Source: an uncultured Spongiibacteraceae bacterium
Lineage (GTDB): Bacteria; Pseudomonadota; Gammaproteobacteria; Pseudomonadales; CAMLJR01
Length of the DNA stretch: 22,398 nucleotides
Assembly: GCA_946480345.1 (NCBI GenBank)
Contig: CAMLJR010000033.1
Location: 1 to 22,398, forward strand
Direction of reading: 5' to 3'
This document shows positions 7,470 to 15,250 of this stretch, one piece after another. Under the pieces are notes generated by a model. That model ran no database searches. It had not been told where the DNA came from and saw nothing but the letters and a program-made list of their open reading frames with translations. The first letter of the stretch is position 1; each line of letters begins with the position of its first letter. Position numbers and translations under genes: made by a program.

Positions 7470-9638
7470 ATGGAAAATCCAGTTCAGAACACTCATCCCA
7501 CTCCGACACTCGATGATTGCGCGCTAGAACCGATCCATATTCCGGGTGCCATTCAAGGTCACGGTGCATTGCTGGTTTTGAAGAACGATCAGCTGGTGGC
7601 TTGGAGCGCTAATGCGCCAGCCTTTTTACCGGGCAATTATTTTTTAGATGCCTCTCTCGATGAGTTGGATCTGCCAGCCGCAGCAGTTGCGGATTTGTCC
7701 GATTTGCTCACCGAAGCGCGACTCGTGCAGGGATTCAATGTCAGCGATGAAGTTCAGCTGAACGGAGGGCGTTTCACACGTCTTGTGCATTGCTACAAGG
7801 GCTGTGATCTCATCGAATTCGAACGCCGTGTAGAAGGCAAAAAAATCTTCGATCTCAGCTCGCGCTTGCAGATGAAATTGCGCAGCAATCCCGATGCGCT
7901 GCATATTCTTTCCGAGTGCACCGCGCAGCTACGTGCATGGACCGGATTCGATCGTGTCATGGCTTACATGTTTCAGCCGGATGGCAGTGGCGATGTTGTT
8001 GCCGAAGCGCGCGGCGAGAATATCGATTCGTTTCTCAATATGCGTTTTCCCGCGAGCGATATTCCTGCGCAGGCGCGCCGGTTATACACATTGAATACCT
8101 TGCGGCTGATTCCCGATGTCGATTACGCACCCGTTGCGTTGCTCGCTCGCGAAGGTGCGCAGCCGGTAGATTTATCGTTCGCGGCATTGCGCAGCGTTTC
8201 GCCGATCCATATCGAATATCTGAAAAACATGGGCGTTTCGGCATCGATGAGTGTATCGATTGTCGTTAATGGCGAGCTGTGGGGATTGTTCGCCTGTCAT
8301 CATCATTCGCCATTATTTGTGTCGGAAGATATTCGACAGGCCTGCGCCACGTTGGCGTTGTTCGTATCGTCGCGCATTCAGGCCATCGAGGCTGCGGCCG
8401 AGGCTAAGCGTCAGCAGGAATGCGCCGAAGCCATTACGCAAATCGCGGGTGCGCTGATCAGCACTGAAGATCCGCTCGCGGTATTGAGCGCGCACCGGCA
8501 ATTGCTGCAACAGGTGTTGCGTGCCGATGCGCTGATTCTTACTTATCAGGGAAAAATTCTGGAATTCGGCGGCGTGCCTCGCGCAGTGTCCACCGCCATC
8601 TTGTCCCACCTCAGCGAATTGAATGCCGAGCTGCATGCTATCGATAACCTGGAGAGCTGGCCGGAGTCGATGCGCGCGTTGCTCGATCCGTGGGTGGGCG
8701 CGCTGAATATTGTTTTCGATCGTCCAGGAAAGGGAAGCATCGTCGTATTGCGGCGAGCACAGGTTTATACCGTGCGCTGGGGTGGTGAACCGGAAAAAAT
8801 TTATAAAACCGGCCCCAATGGCGTGCGGTTGACTCCTCGCGGCAGTTTTAGCGAGTGGCGCGAAACGATACGCGGGCGCTCTCAGCCCTGGCGGCCCGTG
8901 ACATTGCGTCTGGCGACGCAATTGCAACACGAGATCTCGCGCATTTGCATATCGCGCTATGCCGAAATCGAAGAGGCGCGGCAACATTTATTGGCCATGC
9001 TCGGTCACGACCTGCGTGATCCGTTGCAGGCGATTCGCATGGCGGCCAATGTGCTCAAACTCGATGACACCAGTCGCGAATGGGGTACGCGCATCGATAA
9101 TTCGAGCGGTCGTATGCAACGCTTGATTACGCAAATTCTCGATTTCAGTCGCGCGCAGGCAGGTCTGCCGTTGCTCGGTGCTATTTCCACATTCGATTTG
9201 AGCCAAGTGCTGCAAGAATTGGTCGATGAAGTTTGCGTTGCACATCCTGGCGTTGAATATCGACTCAACCTCGAACGTCCCGCGATGTGGGACGGCGATT
9301 CCGAGCGCATTGCGCAAGCATTGTCGAACCTGCTCAGTAATGCCCGTCATCATGGCGCGATCGGCAAGCAGATCGATGTGACATTGCGCATGCAAAATAC
9401 CACCGCCATTATCGAAATCGCGAATACCGCGCCACCGATTCCCGCCGACATTGTCGATGAATTATTCGTGCCGTATAAATCGCCGCGCAATCAATTTGTT
9501 AATCGAAACGGTTTGGGGCTGGGTCTCTACATTGCCCACCAAATTGTTAAGGCGAGCGGTGGAAGTCTTGAATACACGTATTGTCAGGGCCAGGTAATTT
9601 TCACGATGCAGCTGCATGCGAAAGAAAAAGCCCATTAA
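7470..9638 (+). CDS. bphP: Bacteriophytochrome sensor histidine kinase BphP
   Basis: This is a red/far-red light photoreceptor that binds biliverdin and signals through a histidine kinase. Domains in order: a PAS domain with the chromophore cysteine Cys17 (DDCALEPIHIPGAIQGHG); a GAF domain with FPASDIPAQAR (Asp197 in the conserved DIP) and SPIHIEYLKNMGVSASMS; a PHY domain with the tongue motif PRGSF (456-460); a HisKA domain with phospho-acceptor His513 (LGHDLRDPL); and an HATPase with the N box SNLLSNARHHG and NGLGLGLYIA. The protein has 722 residues, normal for the family. The ATG at 7470 is required to keep the PAS-Cys N-terminus, but its Shine-Dalgarno sequence is weak. bphO follows 58 bases after it. 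No response regulator is fused or adjacent, so its output partner lies elsewhere or is unknown. Confidence 0.96.
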   Translation: MENPVQNTHPTPTLDDCALEPIHIPGAIQGHGALLVLKNDQLVAWSANAPAFLPGNYFLDASLDELDLPAAAVADLSDLLTEARLVQGFNVSDEVQLNGGRFTRLVHCYKGCDLIEFERRVEGKKIFDLSSRLQMKLRSNPDALHILSECTAQLRAWTGFDRVMAYMFQPDGSGDVVAEARGENIDSFLNMRFPASDIPAQARRLYTLNTLRLIPDVDYAPVALLAREGAQPVDLSFAALRSVSPIHIEYLKNMGVSASMSVSIVVNGELWGLFACHHHSPLFVSEDIRQACATLALFVSSRIQAIEAAAEAKRQQECAEAITQIAGALISTEDPLAVLSAHRQLLQQVLRADALILTYQGKILEFGGVPRAVSTAILSHLSELNAELHAIDNLESWPESMRALLDPWVGALNIVFDRPGKGSIVVLRRAQVYTVRWGGEPEKIYKTGPNGVRLTPRGSFSEWRETIRGRSQPWRPVTLRLATQLQHEISRICISRYAEIEEARQHLLAMLGHDLRDPLQAIRMAANVLKLDDTSREWGTRIDNSSGRMQRLITQILDFSRAQAGLPLLGAISTFDLSQVLQELVDEVCVAHPGVEYRLNLERPAMWDGDSERIAQALSNLLSNARHHGAIGKQIDVTLRMQNTTAIIEIANTAPPIPADIVDELFVPYKSPRNQFVNRNGLGLGLYIAHQIVKASGGSLEYTYCQGQVIFTMQLHAKEKAH

Positions 9639-9696
9639 TTATTCATACGCTTATCTGTGAACATGCACTTATCTGATAATTGTTGTGCGAGTTTTT

Positions 9697-10278
9697 ATGC
9701 GATTAAGTTCCCGCGCTAACGATTGGTTGGAGGTTTTGCGTGCGCGCACAGCCGCCTCGCACCGCGCTTTAGAAAATCATCCCATATTAAAACCGCTTGG
9801 AGCGGGCGATTGCTCGTATCGGGATTACGTTATCGCGTTAAGAGCGTTGGCCGCACCGCAAGCTGCAATGGAAACCGTGCCATCGAAATATGGCGAAATT
9901 CATCGCGAGGCATTGGCCGGATACGAGACATTGCAGCGCATGCCGTGGCTTTCGAATGATTTGATTGCACTGAACGCGAAACCGTTCGAATCGATGAGCG
10001 TGTGGCCCGAGTGTTCAACGCCGGCGGGTTACATAGGCTTCTTGTATGTGCGCGAAGGCTCTCGATTCGGCGCACAAGTTATCGCACGTCGACTGGCTCA
10101 ATCGCTGCCCGATGTCGCGTGCAGTTTCTTTTCGCTGACGAGTCCGCCGCAATGGCTTTTCTTCATCGAAAATGCCAGTCGTTACGCGCCCAATGTCGAT
10201 GACGTGGCAGACGTTGCGATCAAGGTTTTCGACGCGCTGCGAATGCAGATGGATTACGTATTGCAAAAACCAGCGTGA
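9697..10278 (+). CDS. bphO: BphO, heme oxygenase supplying biliverdin
   Basis: This protein belongs to the bacterial heme oxygenase family, which opens heme to biliverdin, iron and carbon monoxide; biliverdin is the BphP chromophore. The proximal heme ligand is probably His22 in LRARTAASHRALE, and the distal helix is GFLYVREGSRFGAQVI. The length (193 residues) is normal for BphO/PigA-type enzymes. I chose the ATG at 9697; a GTG four codons upstream (9685) is also possible, and neither has a strong ribosome-binding site. It follows bphP on the same strand, the reverse of the bphO-bphP order known in some pseudomonads. Its stop is five bases from the convergent metF stop. Confidence 0.92.
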   Translation: MRLSSRANDWLEVLRARTAASHRALENHPILKPLGAGDCSYRDYVIALRALAAPQAAMETVPSKYGEIHREALAGYETLQRMPWLSNDLIALNAKPFESMSVWPECSTPAGYIGFLYVREGSRFGAQVIARRLAQSLPDVACSFFSLTSPPQWLFFIENASRYAPNVDDVADVAIKVFDALRMQMDYVLQKPA

Positions 10279-10283
10279 GAAAA

Positions 10284-11114
10284 TTAACCGCGTAGTTTCA
10301 GATTATTCCAAATCGTCCGCGTCGGCTCGACTTGATTCATCGTATAGAAATGCAGGCCCGGAGCGCCACCAGCAAGTAATTGCTCGCATAAATGCGTAAC
10401 GATTTCGGTGCCGAATTCGGTTTGGTTCGCGACATCGTCGCCATATTGTTCGAGACGCTTGCCGATCCAGCGCGGAATTTCGGCGCCGCAATTGCGCGAG
10501 AAGCGCGCGAGGTTGGCGTAATTCGTGATTGGCATGATGCCGGGATAAATCGGTTTATCGATACCCGCGCGCTGACATTGCTCGATGAAATAAAAATATG
10601 CATCGGCATTGTAAAAATATTGCGTGATCGCACTGCCGGCGCCGGCGTCGAGTTTTTGTTTTAGAAACGCGATGTCTTCGCCGTAGGTTTTTGCATCGGG
10701 ATGAATTTCTGGATACGCCGCGACATCGATACAAAAATGATCGTCGAAATGTTTGCGGATGAATGCGACGAGTTCGCGCGCATAAATCAAACGTTGACCG
10801 CCCATGCCCGATGGAATATCGCCGCGCAACGCCACGATGCGATCGATTCCCGCCGCTTTATAGTCGTTCAACAATTGCAGAATGCTGTCTTCATCGTCGC
10901 CGCCAAACGATAAATGCGGCGCCACATTGATGCCGTCGGCGCGAATTCCGACGACAACATCTTTCGTGTTATCGCGCGTCGAACCGCCGGCGCCGTAAGT
11001 CACCGAAAAAAAATCGGGGCTCAAAGCATTCAGTGCCTTGCGCGTGACGATCAGGTTGTCGCGGCCCTGCGGTGTTTTCGGCGGATAAAATTCGAAGCTG
11101 AAGCGTTGGGTCAT
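10284..11114 (-). CDS. metF: MetF, 5,10-methylenetetrahydrofolate reductase
   Basis: This FAD enzyme reduces 5,10-methylene-THF to 5-methyl-THF, the methyl donor for methionine synthesis. The family start FSFEFYPPKTPQGRDNL is followed by the active-site strand VTYGAGGSTRDNT (residues 38-50). Typical MetF motifs continue with GIDRIVALRGDIP, then ITQYFYNADAYFYFIEQC and PGIMPITNYANLARFS. The ATG at 11114 gives 276 residues, slightly shorter than the E. coli protein (296). It is the last gene of sahR-metK-ahcY-metF and is separated from ahcY by 142 bases that contain two palindromic repeat elements. No obvious promoter of its own is visible. Confidence 0.96.
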   Translation of the reverse strand: MTQRFSFEFYPPKTPQGRDNLIVTRKALNALSPDFFSVTYGAGGSTRDNTKDVVVGIRADGINVAPHLSFGGDDEDSILQLLNDYKAAGIDRIVALRGDIPSGMGGQRLIYARELVAFIRKHFDDHFCIDVAAYPEIHPDAKTYGEDIAFLKQKLDAGAGSAITQYFYNADAYFYFIEQCQRAGIDKPIYPGIMPITNYANLARFSRNCGAEIPRWIGKRLEQYGDDVANQTEFGTEIVTHLCEQLLAGGAPGLHFYTMNQVEPTRTIWNNLKLRG

Positions 11115-11142
11115 GGTGTGAGTCTTTGGCAGTGAGCGCTTA

Positions 11143-11188
11143 GGCTCCCCCTGCGAAGTAGGGGGAGTGCCCGAAGGGCGAGGGGGTC
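11143..11188 (+). repeat. Palindromic repeat element, form A, copy 1
   Basis: The element begins with GGC and has two hairpins: CTCCCCCT (11145-11152) with AGGGGGAG (11160-11167) around the loop gcgaagt, then GCCC-gaa-GGGC (11169-11179). It closes with AGGGGGTC. A near-identical copy lies at 12729-12774. It resembles intergenic REP-type palindromes. It lies between metF and ahcY. Confidence 0.85.
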
Positions 11189-11203
11189 ATTTTTAAAAAC
11201 CCA

Positions 11204-11250
11204 ACCCCTCCGTCGCTTCGCGACACCTCCCCTATGAAATAGGGGAGGCC
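11204..11250 (-). repeat. Palindromic repeat element, form B, copy 1
   Basis: Read on the minus strand it has the same architecture as form A: GGC, a hairpin with 9-base arms CCTCCCCTA/TAGGGGAGG (11226-11234 and 11240-11248), a small GTCGC-ttc-GCGAC hairpin (11212-11224), then GGAGGGGT. It is inverted relative to form A copy 1. Base changes in the stems are compensated, so both forms keep pairing. Confidence 0.85.
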
Positions 11251-11256
11251 ACCGTG

Positions 11257-12639
11257 TCAGTACTTGTAACTATCCGGCTTAAACGGCCCATCGGCTTTCA
11301 CGCCGATATATTTCGCCTGTTGCTCGGTCAGTTGGGTAATCACGCCGCCGAAACCGCGCACCATATGCGCCGCCACTTCTTCGTCGAGTTTTTTCGGCAG
11401 CACTTCAACAGTGATCGCTGCCGGTTTCAAATTACTTTCGAGATTGGCAAAACGGCGCTCGTACAAATAAATCTGTGCAAGCACCTGATTCGCGAACGAG
11501 CCGTCCATCACGCGCGATGGGTGGCCGGTCGCGTTGCCGAGATTCACCAAACGGCCTTCCGACAACAGAATCAAATGATCCTTCGTCGCGCGATTGCGAT
11601 ATACCTTGTGTACCTGCGGTTTAACTTCTTCCCATTCCCAATTTTTGCGCATGAACGCGGTGTCGATTTCATTATCGAAGTGACCGATGTTGCACACGAC
11701 GGCGCCGGATTTCAGCGCTTTCAGCATCGAAGCATTGCACACATCGATATTGCCTGTGGTGGTAACCACGAGATCGGTCGTCGCGAGCAATTCTTTGTTG
11801 ATCGATTTTTCGGTGCCGTCGTTAACGCCGTTAATGTACGGCGATACGAGTTCGAAACCATCCATGCACGCCTGCATGCCGCAGATCGGATCGATTTCGA
11901 CAATCTTCACGATCATGCCTTCCTGACGCAGCGATTGCGCCGAACCTTTGCCGACATCGCCGTAGCCAATCACGAGAGCTTTTTTGCCCGCGAGCAAATG
12001 ATCGGTGCCGCGTTTGATCGCGTCGTTCAAGCTGTGACGGCAACCGTATTTGTTGTCGTTCTTGGATTTCGTTACCGAATCGTTGACGTTGATCGCGGGT
12101 ACTTTGAGCGTGCCGGCCGCGAGCATTTCCTGCAGGCGATGCACGCCGGTTGTTGTCTCTTCGGTGATGCCGTGGATGTTGTCGAGCATCGCCGGATATT
12201 TCTGATGCAGGATTTGCGTCAGATCGCCGCCGTCGTCGAGGATCATATTCGCATCCCACGGCTTGCCGTCTTTCAAAATGGTTTGCTCGATACACCATTC
12301 GTATTCGGTTTCGGTTTCGCCTTTCCACGCGAATACGGGAATGCCGCGCGCCGCGATTGCCGCTGCAGCGTGATCCTGCGTCGAGAAAATATTGCACGAC
12401 GACCAGCGGACTTCTGCGCCGAGTTCGACCAGCGTTTCGATCAGCACGGCAGTTTGAATTGTCATGTGAATGCAGCCGAGAATTTTTGCGTTCTTCAGCG
12501 GCTGCGTTGCGCGGTATTGCTCGCGCAGTGCGATCAGCGCGGGCATTTCGGTTTCGGCGATTTCGATTTCTTTGCGGCCGTAATCGGCGAGAGAAATGTC
12601 GGCGACTTTGTAATCGGTGAAGTTAGTTTTTGCGTTCAT
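11257..12639 (-). CDS. ahcY: AhcY, S-adenosylhomocysteine hydrolase
   Basis: This NAD-dependent enzyme hydrolyses SAH to homocysteine and adenosine and so removes the product inhibitor of methyltransferases. Visible motifs are HMTIQTAVL (His58), the DDGGD loop (135-139), [11 protein letters not shown] (Lys191), the NAD fold [15 protein letters not shown] (223-237) and the C-terminus FKPDSYKY. The length of 460 residues is normal for bacterial enzymes. The ATG at 12639 is preceded by GGAG with eight bases of spacing. The gene lies between metK and metF in one operon. It is bracketed on both sides by pairs of palindromic repeat elements, which may affect its share of the transcript. No SAH riboswitch is visible in its leader. 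Confidence 0.97.
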   Translation of the reverse strand: MNAKTNFTDYKVADISLADYGRKEIEIAETEMPALIALREQYRATQPLKNAKILGCIHMTIQTAVLIETLVELGAEVRWSSCNIFSTQDHAAAAIAARGIPVFAWKGETETEYEWCIEQTILKDGKPWDANMILDDGGDLTQILHQKYPAMLDNIHGITEETTTGVHRLQEMLAAGTLKVPAINVNDSVTKSKNDNKYGCRHSLNDAIKRGTDHLLAGKKALVIGYGDVGKGSAQSLRQEGMIVKIVEIDPICGMQACMDGFELVSPYINGVNDGTEKSINKELLATTDLVVTTTGNIDVCNASMLKALKSGAVVCNIGHFDNEIDTAFMRKNWEWEEVKPQVHKVYRNRATKDHLILLSEGRLVNLGNATGHPSRVMDGSFANQVLAQIYLYERRFANLESNLKPAAITVEVLPKKLDEEVAAHMVRGFGGVITQLTEQQAKYIGVKADGPFKPDSYKY

Positions 12640-12664
12640 TCGTTTGCTCCGGAATTCTCGAGAT

Positions 12665-12712
12665 GACCCCTCCGTCGCTTCGCGACACCTCCCCTACTTT
12701 GCAGGGGAGGCC
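12665..12712 (-). repeat. Palindromic repeat element, form B, copy 2
   Basis: This has the same structure and orientation as the form B copy at 11204-11250. The main hairpin is CCTCCCCT (12688-12695) with AGGGGAGG (12703-12710); the loop is actttgc, which on the minus strand reads gcaaagt. The small GTCGC/GCGAC hairpin is identical to that of copy 1. It lies just upstream of the ahcY start. Confidence 0.85.
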
Positions 12713-12728
12713 ACTCGTGCTTCCGGAT

Positions 12729-12774
12729 GGCTCCCCCTATGAAATAGGGGGAGTGCCCGAAGGGCGAGGGGGTC
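12729..12774 (+). repeat. Palindromic repeat element, form A, copy 2
   Basis: This matches the form A copy at 11143-11188 base for base outside the hairpin loop. The loop here is atgaaat instead of gcgaagt. It is in the same orientation as copy 1 and lies between metK and ahcY, directly after the metK stop. Confidence 0.85.
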
Positions 12775-12788
12775 ATGGTTTAGAGTTA

Positions 12789-14009
12789 TTAAAGCGCCGC
12801 TTTCAACGCCTCGGCCTTATCGGTTTTTTCCCACGGGAATGTGGTGAAGCTTTCGGATTTCTTCACTTTCTTGCCGTTCTCGACCGTTTCCCATTCGTAA
12901 GTTGCCTGCTCGGGCTTGCGGCCGAAGTGACCGTACGCAGCAGTCTTCTGGTACATCGGGTGCAGCAGGTCGAGCATTTTCTGAATCGCATACGGGCGCA
13001 GATCGAAATGCTCGCGCACGAGCTGAATGATTTTGGCGTCGGCGACTTTGTTGGTGCCAAACGTGTTGATCGAAATCGAGGTCGGCTCGGCGACGCCGAT
13101 GGCGTAAGACACCTGAATTTCGCAGCGGTCGGCAAGGCCGGCGGCGACGATATTTTTCGCGACATAACGGCCCGCGTAAGCGGCGCTGCGATCGACTTTC
13201 GATGGATCCTTGCCCGAGAACGCGCCGCCGCCGTGACGCGCCATGCCGCCGTACGAATCGACGATGATTTTGCGGCCGGTCAAACCACAGTCGCCGACCG
13301 GACCGCCGATCACGAAGCTGCCGGTCGGGTTGATATGGAATTGCGTGCCTTTATGCAGCAGCTCGGCGGGCAATACATGCTTGATCACCAGTTCGAGCAC
13401 CGCTTCCTGCAAATCTTTGTGCTGCACGTCGGGGTTGTGTTGCGTCGATAACACCACCGCGTCGATCGCGACGACTTTGCCGTTTTCATAGCGGCAGGTG
13501 ACCTGCGATTTTGCATCGGGGCGCAGCCACGGCAGCAAACCGGATTTGCGCGCTTCGGCCTGACGCTCGACCAGACGGTGCGCGTAGCAGATCGGCGCCG
13601 GCATCAATACGTCGGTTTCGTTGCTGGCATAGCCGAACATCAAACCCTGATCGCCCGCGCCCTGATCTTCGGGCTTGGCGCGATCGACACCTTGCGCGAT
13701 ATCGACCGATTGCTTGCCGATGATATTCATCACGCCGCACGTCGCGCCGTCGAAACCGACGTCGGACGAGGTATAGCCAATATCGCAAATGACTTTGCGC
13801 ACGATTTCTTCGAGATCGGCCCACGCGCTGGTGGTGATTTCGCCGGCGACGATCGCGACGCCGGTTTTCACCAGCGTTTCGCACGCGACACGCGCGTATT
13901 TATCTTCAGCGATCAGGCGATCGAGCACCGCATCGGAAATCTGATCGGCGATTTTGTCCGGATGGCCTTCGGAAACGGACTCGGACGTGAAAACGGAGTA
14001 ATCGGACAT
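12789..14009 (-). CDS. metK: MetK, S-adenosylmethionine synthetase
   Basis: This enzyme makes SAM from methionine and ATP. Conserved motifs are GHPDK (15-19) near the ATP site, [12 protein letters not shown] (117-128), GGGAFSGKD (260-268) and [14 protein letters not shown]. It has 406 residues, somewhat longer than the E. coli enzyme (384). The ATG at 14009 lies five bases after the sahR stop. The likely Shine-Dalgarno sequence (AGGGG on the minus strand) is inside the end of sahR, so translation is probably coupled. ahcY follows after 149 bases that contain two palindromic repeats. Placement directly behind a putative SAH-sensing repressor fits feedback control of the methyl cycle. Confidence 0.97.
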   Translation of the reverse strand: MSDYSVFTSESVSEGHPDKIADQISDAVLDRLIAEDKYARVACETLVKTGVAIVAGEITTSAWADLEEIVRKVICDIGYTSSDVGFDGATCGVMNIIGKQSVDIAQGVDRAKPEDQGAGDQGLMFGYASNETDVLMPAPICYAHRLVERQAEARKSGLLPWLRPDAKSQVTCRYENGKVVAIDAVVLSTQHNPDVQHKDLQEAVLELVIKHVLPAELLHKGTQFHINPTGSFVIGGPVGDCGLTGRKIIVDSYGGMARHGGGAFSGKDPSKVDRSAAYAGRYVAKNIVAAGLADRCEIQVSYAIGVAEPTSISINTFGTNKVADAKIIQLVREHFDLRPYAIQKMLDLLHPMYQKTAAYGHFGRKPEQATYEWETVENGKKVKKSESFTTFPWEKTDKAEALKAAL

Positions 14010-14014
14010 TGGCG

Positions 14015-15061
14015 CTACATCCCCTGCGACGATGGGTTAAATGAAATAGATGAAGTTGAATCGGTACCGGAATTAATGAACTGGCGAATCTGCACGCGGA
14101 AGCCATTGCGCTGCGCGAAATAGGTCGAGCGGTCGGCGCTGAAGCCGGCGGCCTGCGCCCATTGCGTGAGATCTTCGGGCTCGAAGCCGAGCCACAGATC
14201 GCCGCAGGCCTGTTCGGCCCAGTGTTGATCGTGTCGACACAGCTCGGTGACGAGCAGCGAGCCGCCCGGCTTCAGCGCGCGCGCGAGGTCTTCGAAAATA
14301 TGCGCCGGCGACGGCACGTGGTGCAGCACCATATTCAGCACCGCGCAGTCGGCGTTCAGCTCCCCCAAGCGCGGCAGCCGGGTATCGCCGAGTACGAATT
14401 CGATGTTGTGCAACTGATGTTCGCGCGCAAATTGCTGCGCCTGCGTCAGCATCGACTCGGCGTTGTCGAGTGCGATCACGCGGTCGAAGCGCTTGCTGAG
14501 TACATCGAGAAAACGCCCTTCGCCCGGCCCGACTTCGAGCGCCAGCGCACCGCCGTTCGGAAAGCACTGTGCAAGTAACTCGGCCGCCTGAGAGCCGTAT
14601 GCCTCGAAGGCGGCAATCAGCTCCTGTTGTTCGCGGAAGCGGCCGGCGTTTTCGGCGAAGAACTGCTGCGAGCGCTGCGCGCGTTCGGCCTGTAACGCCT
14701 CGATCTGGGTTGCGATGGCGGCGCTGAGCGGCAATTGATCGATGCAATCGAGCAAGGCGCGTTGCAGCGGCTCCAGCGCGGGCGCGGCGGGCAGCGGTGC
14801 ACGGCGGTAGAAAATCGAATTGCCTTCGCGGCGCGTCGTCACCAGACCGGCGCGGGCGAGAATTTTCAGGTGATGGCTCATGCCCGATTGCGGCACGTCG
14901 AGAACGCGGCACAACTCCAACACGCCAAACGAATCGCGACTCAACACGCGCAGAATATCGAGCCGCAGCGGATCGCTGCTGGCTTTGCATAGGGCAGCGA
15001 GCGCGGTGTTGGCGGCCACCGGAGCGGCGGCGAGCGCGGAGATTGGGGCGGGCGTCGACAT
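14015..15061 (-). CDS. sahR: SahR-like ArsR-family regulator fused to a SAM-methyltransferase-like domain
   Basis: The N-terminal part is an ArsR-type winged helix (about 28-86, [19 protein letters not shown] and [20 protein letters not shown]). A long helical linker leads to a class I methyltransferase fold with motif [13 protein letters not shown] (about 174-185), a LDNAESML acidic loop and [14 protein letters not shown]. This architecture is described for SahR, the SAH-responsive regulator of methionine-cycle genes in Proteobacteria; there the methyltransferase-like domain is thought to sense SAH. The ATG at 15061 gives 348 residues. A longer frame to 15088 would run into the palindromic operator and is less likely. 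It is the first gene before metK, ahcY and metF. The operator starts 24 bases upstream of the start codon, so autoregulation is expected. I infer the effector from family and context. Confidence 0.88.
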   Translation of the reverse strand: MSTPAPISALAAAPVAANTALAALCKASSDPLRLDILRVLSRDSFGVLELCRVLDVPQSGMSHHLKILARAGLVTTRREGNSIFYRRAPLPAAPALEPLQRALLDCIDQLPLSAAIATQIEALQAERAQRSQQFFAENAGRFREQQELIAAFEAYGSQAAELLAQCFPNGGALALEVGPGEGRFLDVLSKRFDRVIALDNAESMLTQAQQFAREHQLHNIEFVLGDTRLPRLGELNADCAVLNMVLHHVPSPAHIFEDLARALKPGGSLLVTELCRHDQHWAEQACGDLWLGFEPEDLTQWAQAAGFSADRSTYFAQRNGFRVQIRQFINSGTDSTSSISFNPSSQGM

Positions 15062-15085
15062 GGGCGCACAGCCTAGCAGAGCGAT

Positions 15086-15117
15086 CAACCTATATCAAAG
15101 TTTATTGATATAGGTTG
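15086..15117. promoter_or_regulatory. Perfect 13-base inverted repeat, probable SahR operator
   Basis: The arms CAACCTATATCAA (15086-15098) and TTGATATAGGTTG (15105-15117) are perfect inverted repeats around the six-base spacer AGTTTA. The site lies 24 bases upstream of the sahR start codon, the expected place for an ArsR-type operator that would block transcription of sahR-metK-ahcY-metF. It is also 133 bases upstream of tkt, so an effect on tkt is possible but less certain. No second copy was seen in the window. Confidence 0.75.
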
Positions 15118-15250
15118 CGGCGCGATCGACCAGCGTCGCCATAATCGGCGCCCAACAAAATGACGATGCCTAGTTCCCGCCGACGCTGCGCTAAGGGACA
15201 ATAGGCGCCCTTTTTCCAGCTCTCATCCATATTTAAATTTGGAGTCCCGC
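15118..15250. other. Divergent promoter region of sahR and tkt
   Basis: The 189 bases between the two start codons (15062-15250) hold the SahR-like palindrome near sahR and, toward tkt, no gene. A CATAAT at 15140-15145 lies 19 bases after TTGCGG (15115-15120) and could be a weak tkt promoter whose -35 box overlaps the palindrome. This promoter call is tentative. GGAG at 15241-15244 is the tkt ribosome-binding site. Confidence 0.35.

Noticed and set aside
7305..7496. A 63-codon minus-strand gene in the Crp/Fnr-bphP gap.
   Set aside because: It has no recognisable family, starts inside bphP and covers the regulatory region.
11254..12666. A 470-codon open frame on the plus strand, antisense to ahcY.
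   Set aside because: It mirrors almost the whole of ahcY and is rich in His, Arg and Phe without any family resemblance. It is the open complement frame of a codon-biased gene.
11143..12774. CRISPR-like array from the repeated elements.
   Set aside because: There are only four copies in two inverted pairs separated by a whole gene, with no regular spacers and no cas genes.
12640..12788. SAH riboswitch upstream of ahcY.
   Set aside because: The gap is filled mostly by two palindromic repeats and a normal Shine-Dalgarno sequence; I do not see the riboswitch core. Control by SahR explains the operon.
12630..14123. Two long plus-strand frames antisense to metK (12630-13451 and 13578-14123).
   Set aside because: metK is unmistakable on the opposite strand. 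These frames have no recognisable domain, and the first partly translates the palindromic repeats.
15062..15088. A longer SahR start at a TTG (15088).
   Set aside because: It would place the first codon inside the operator palindrome and adds residues without ArsR resemblance. The ATG at 15061 is adequate.
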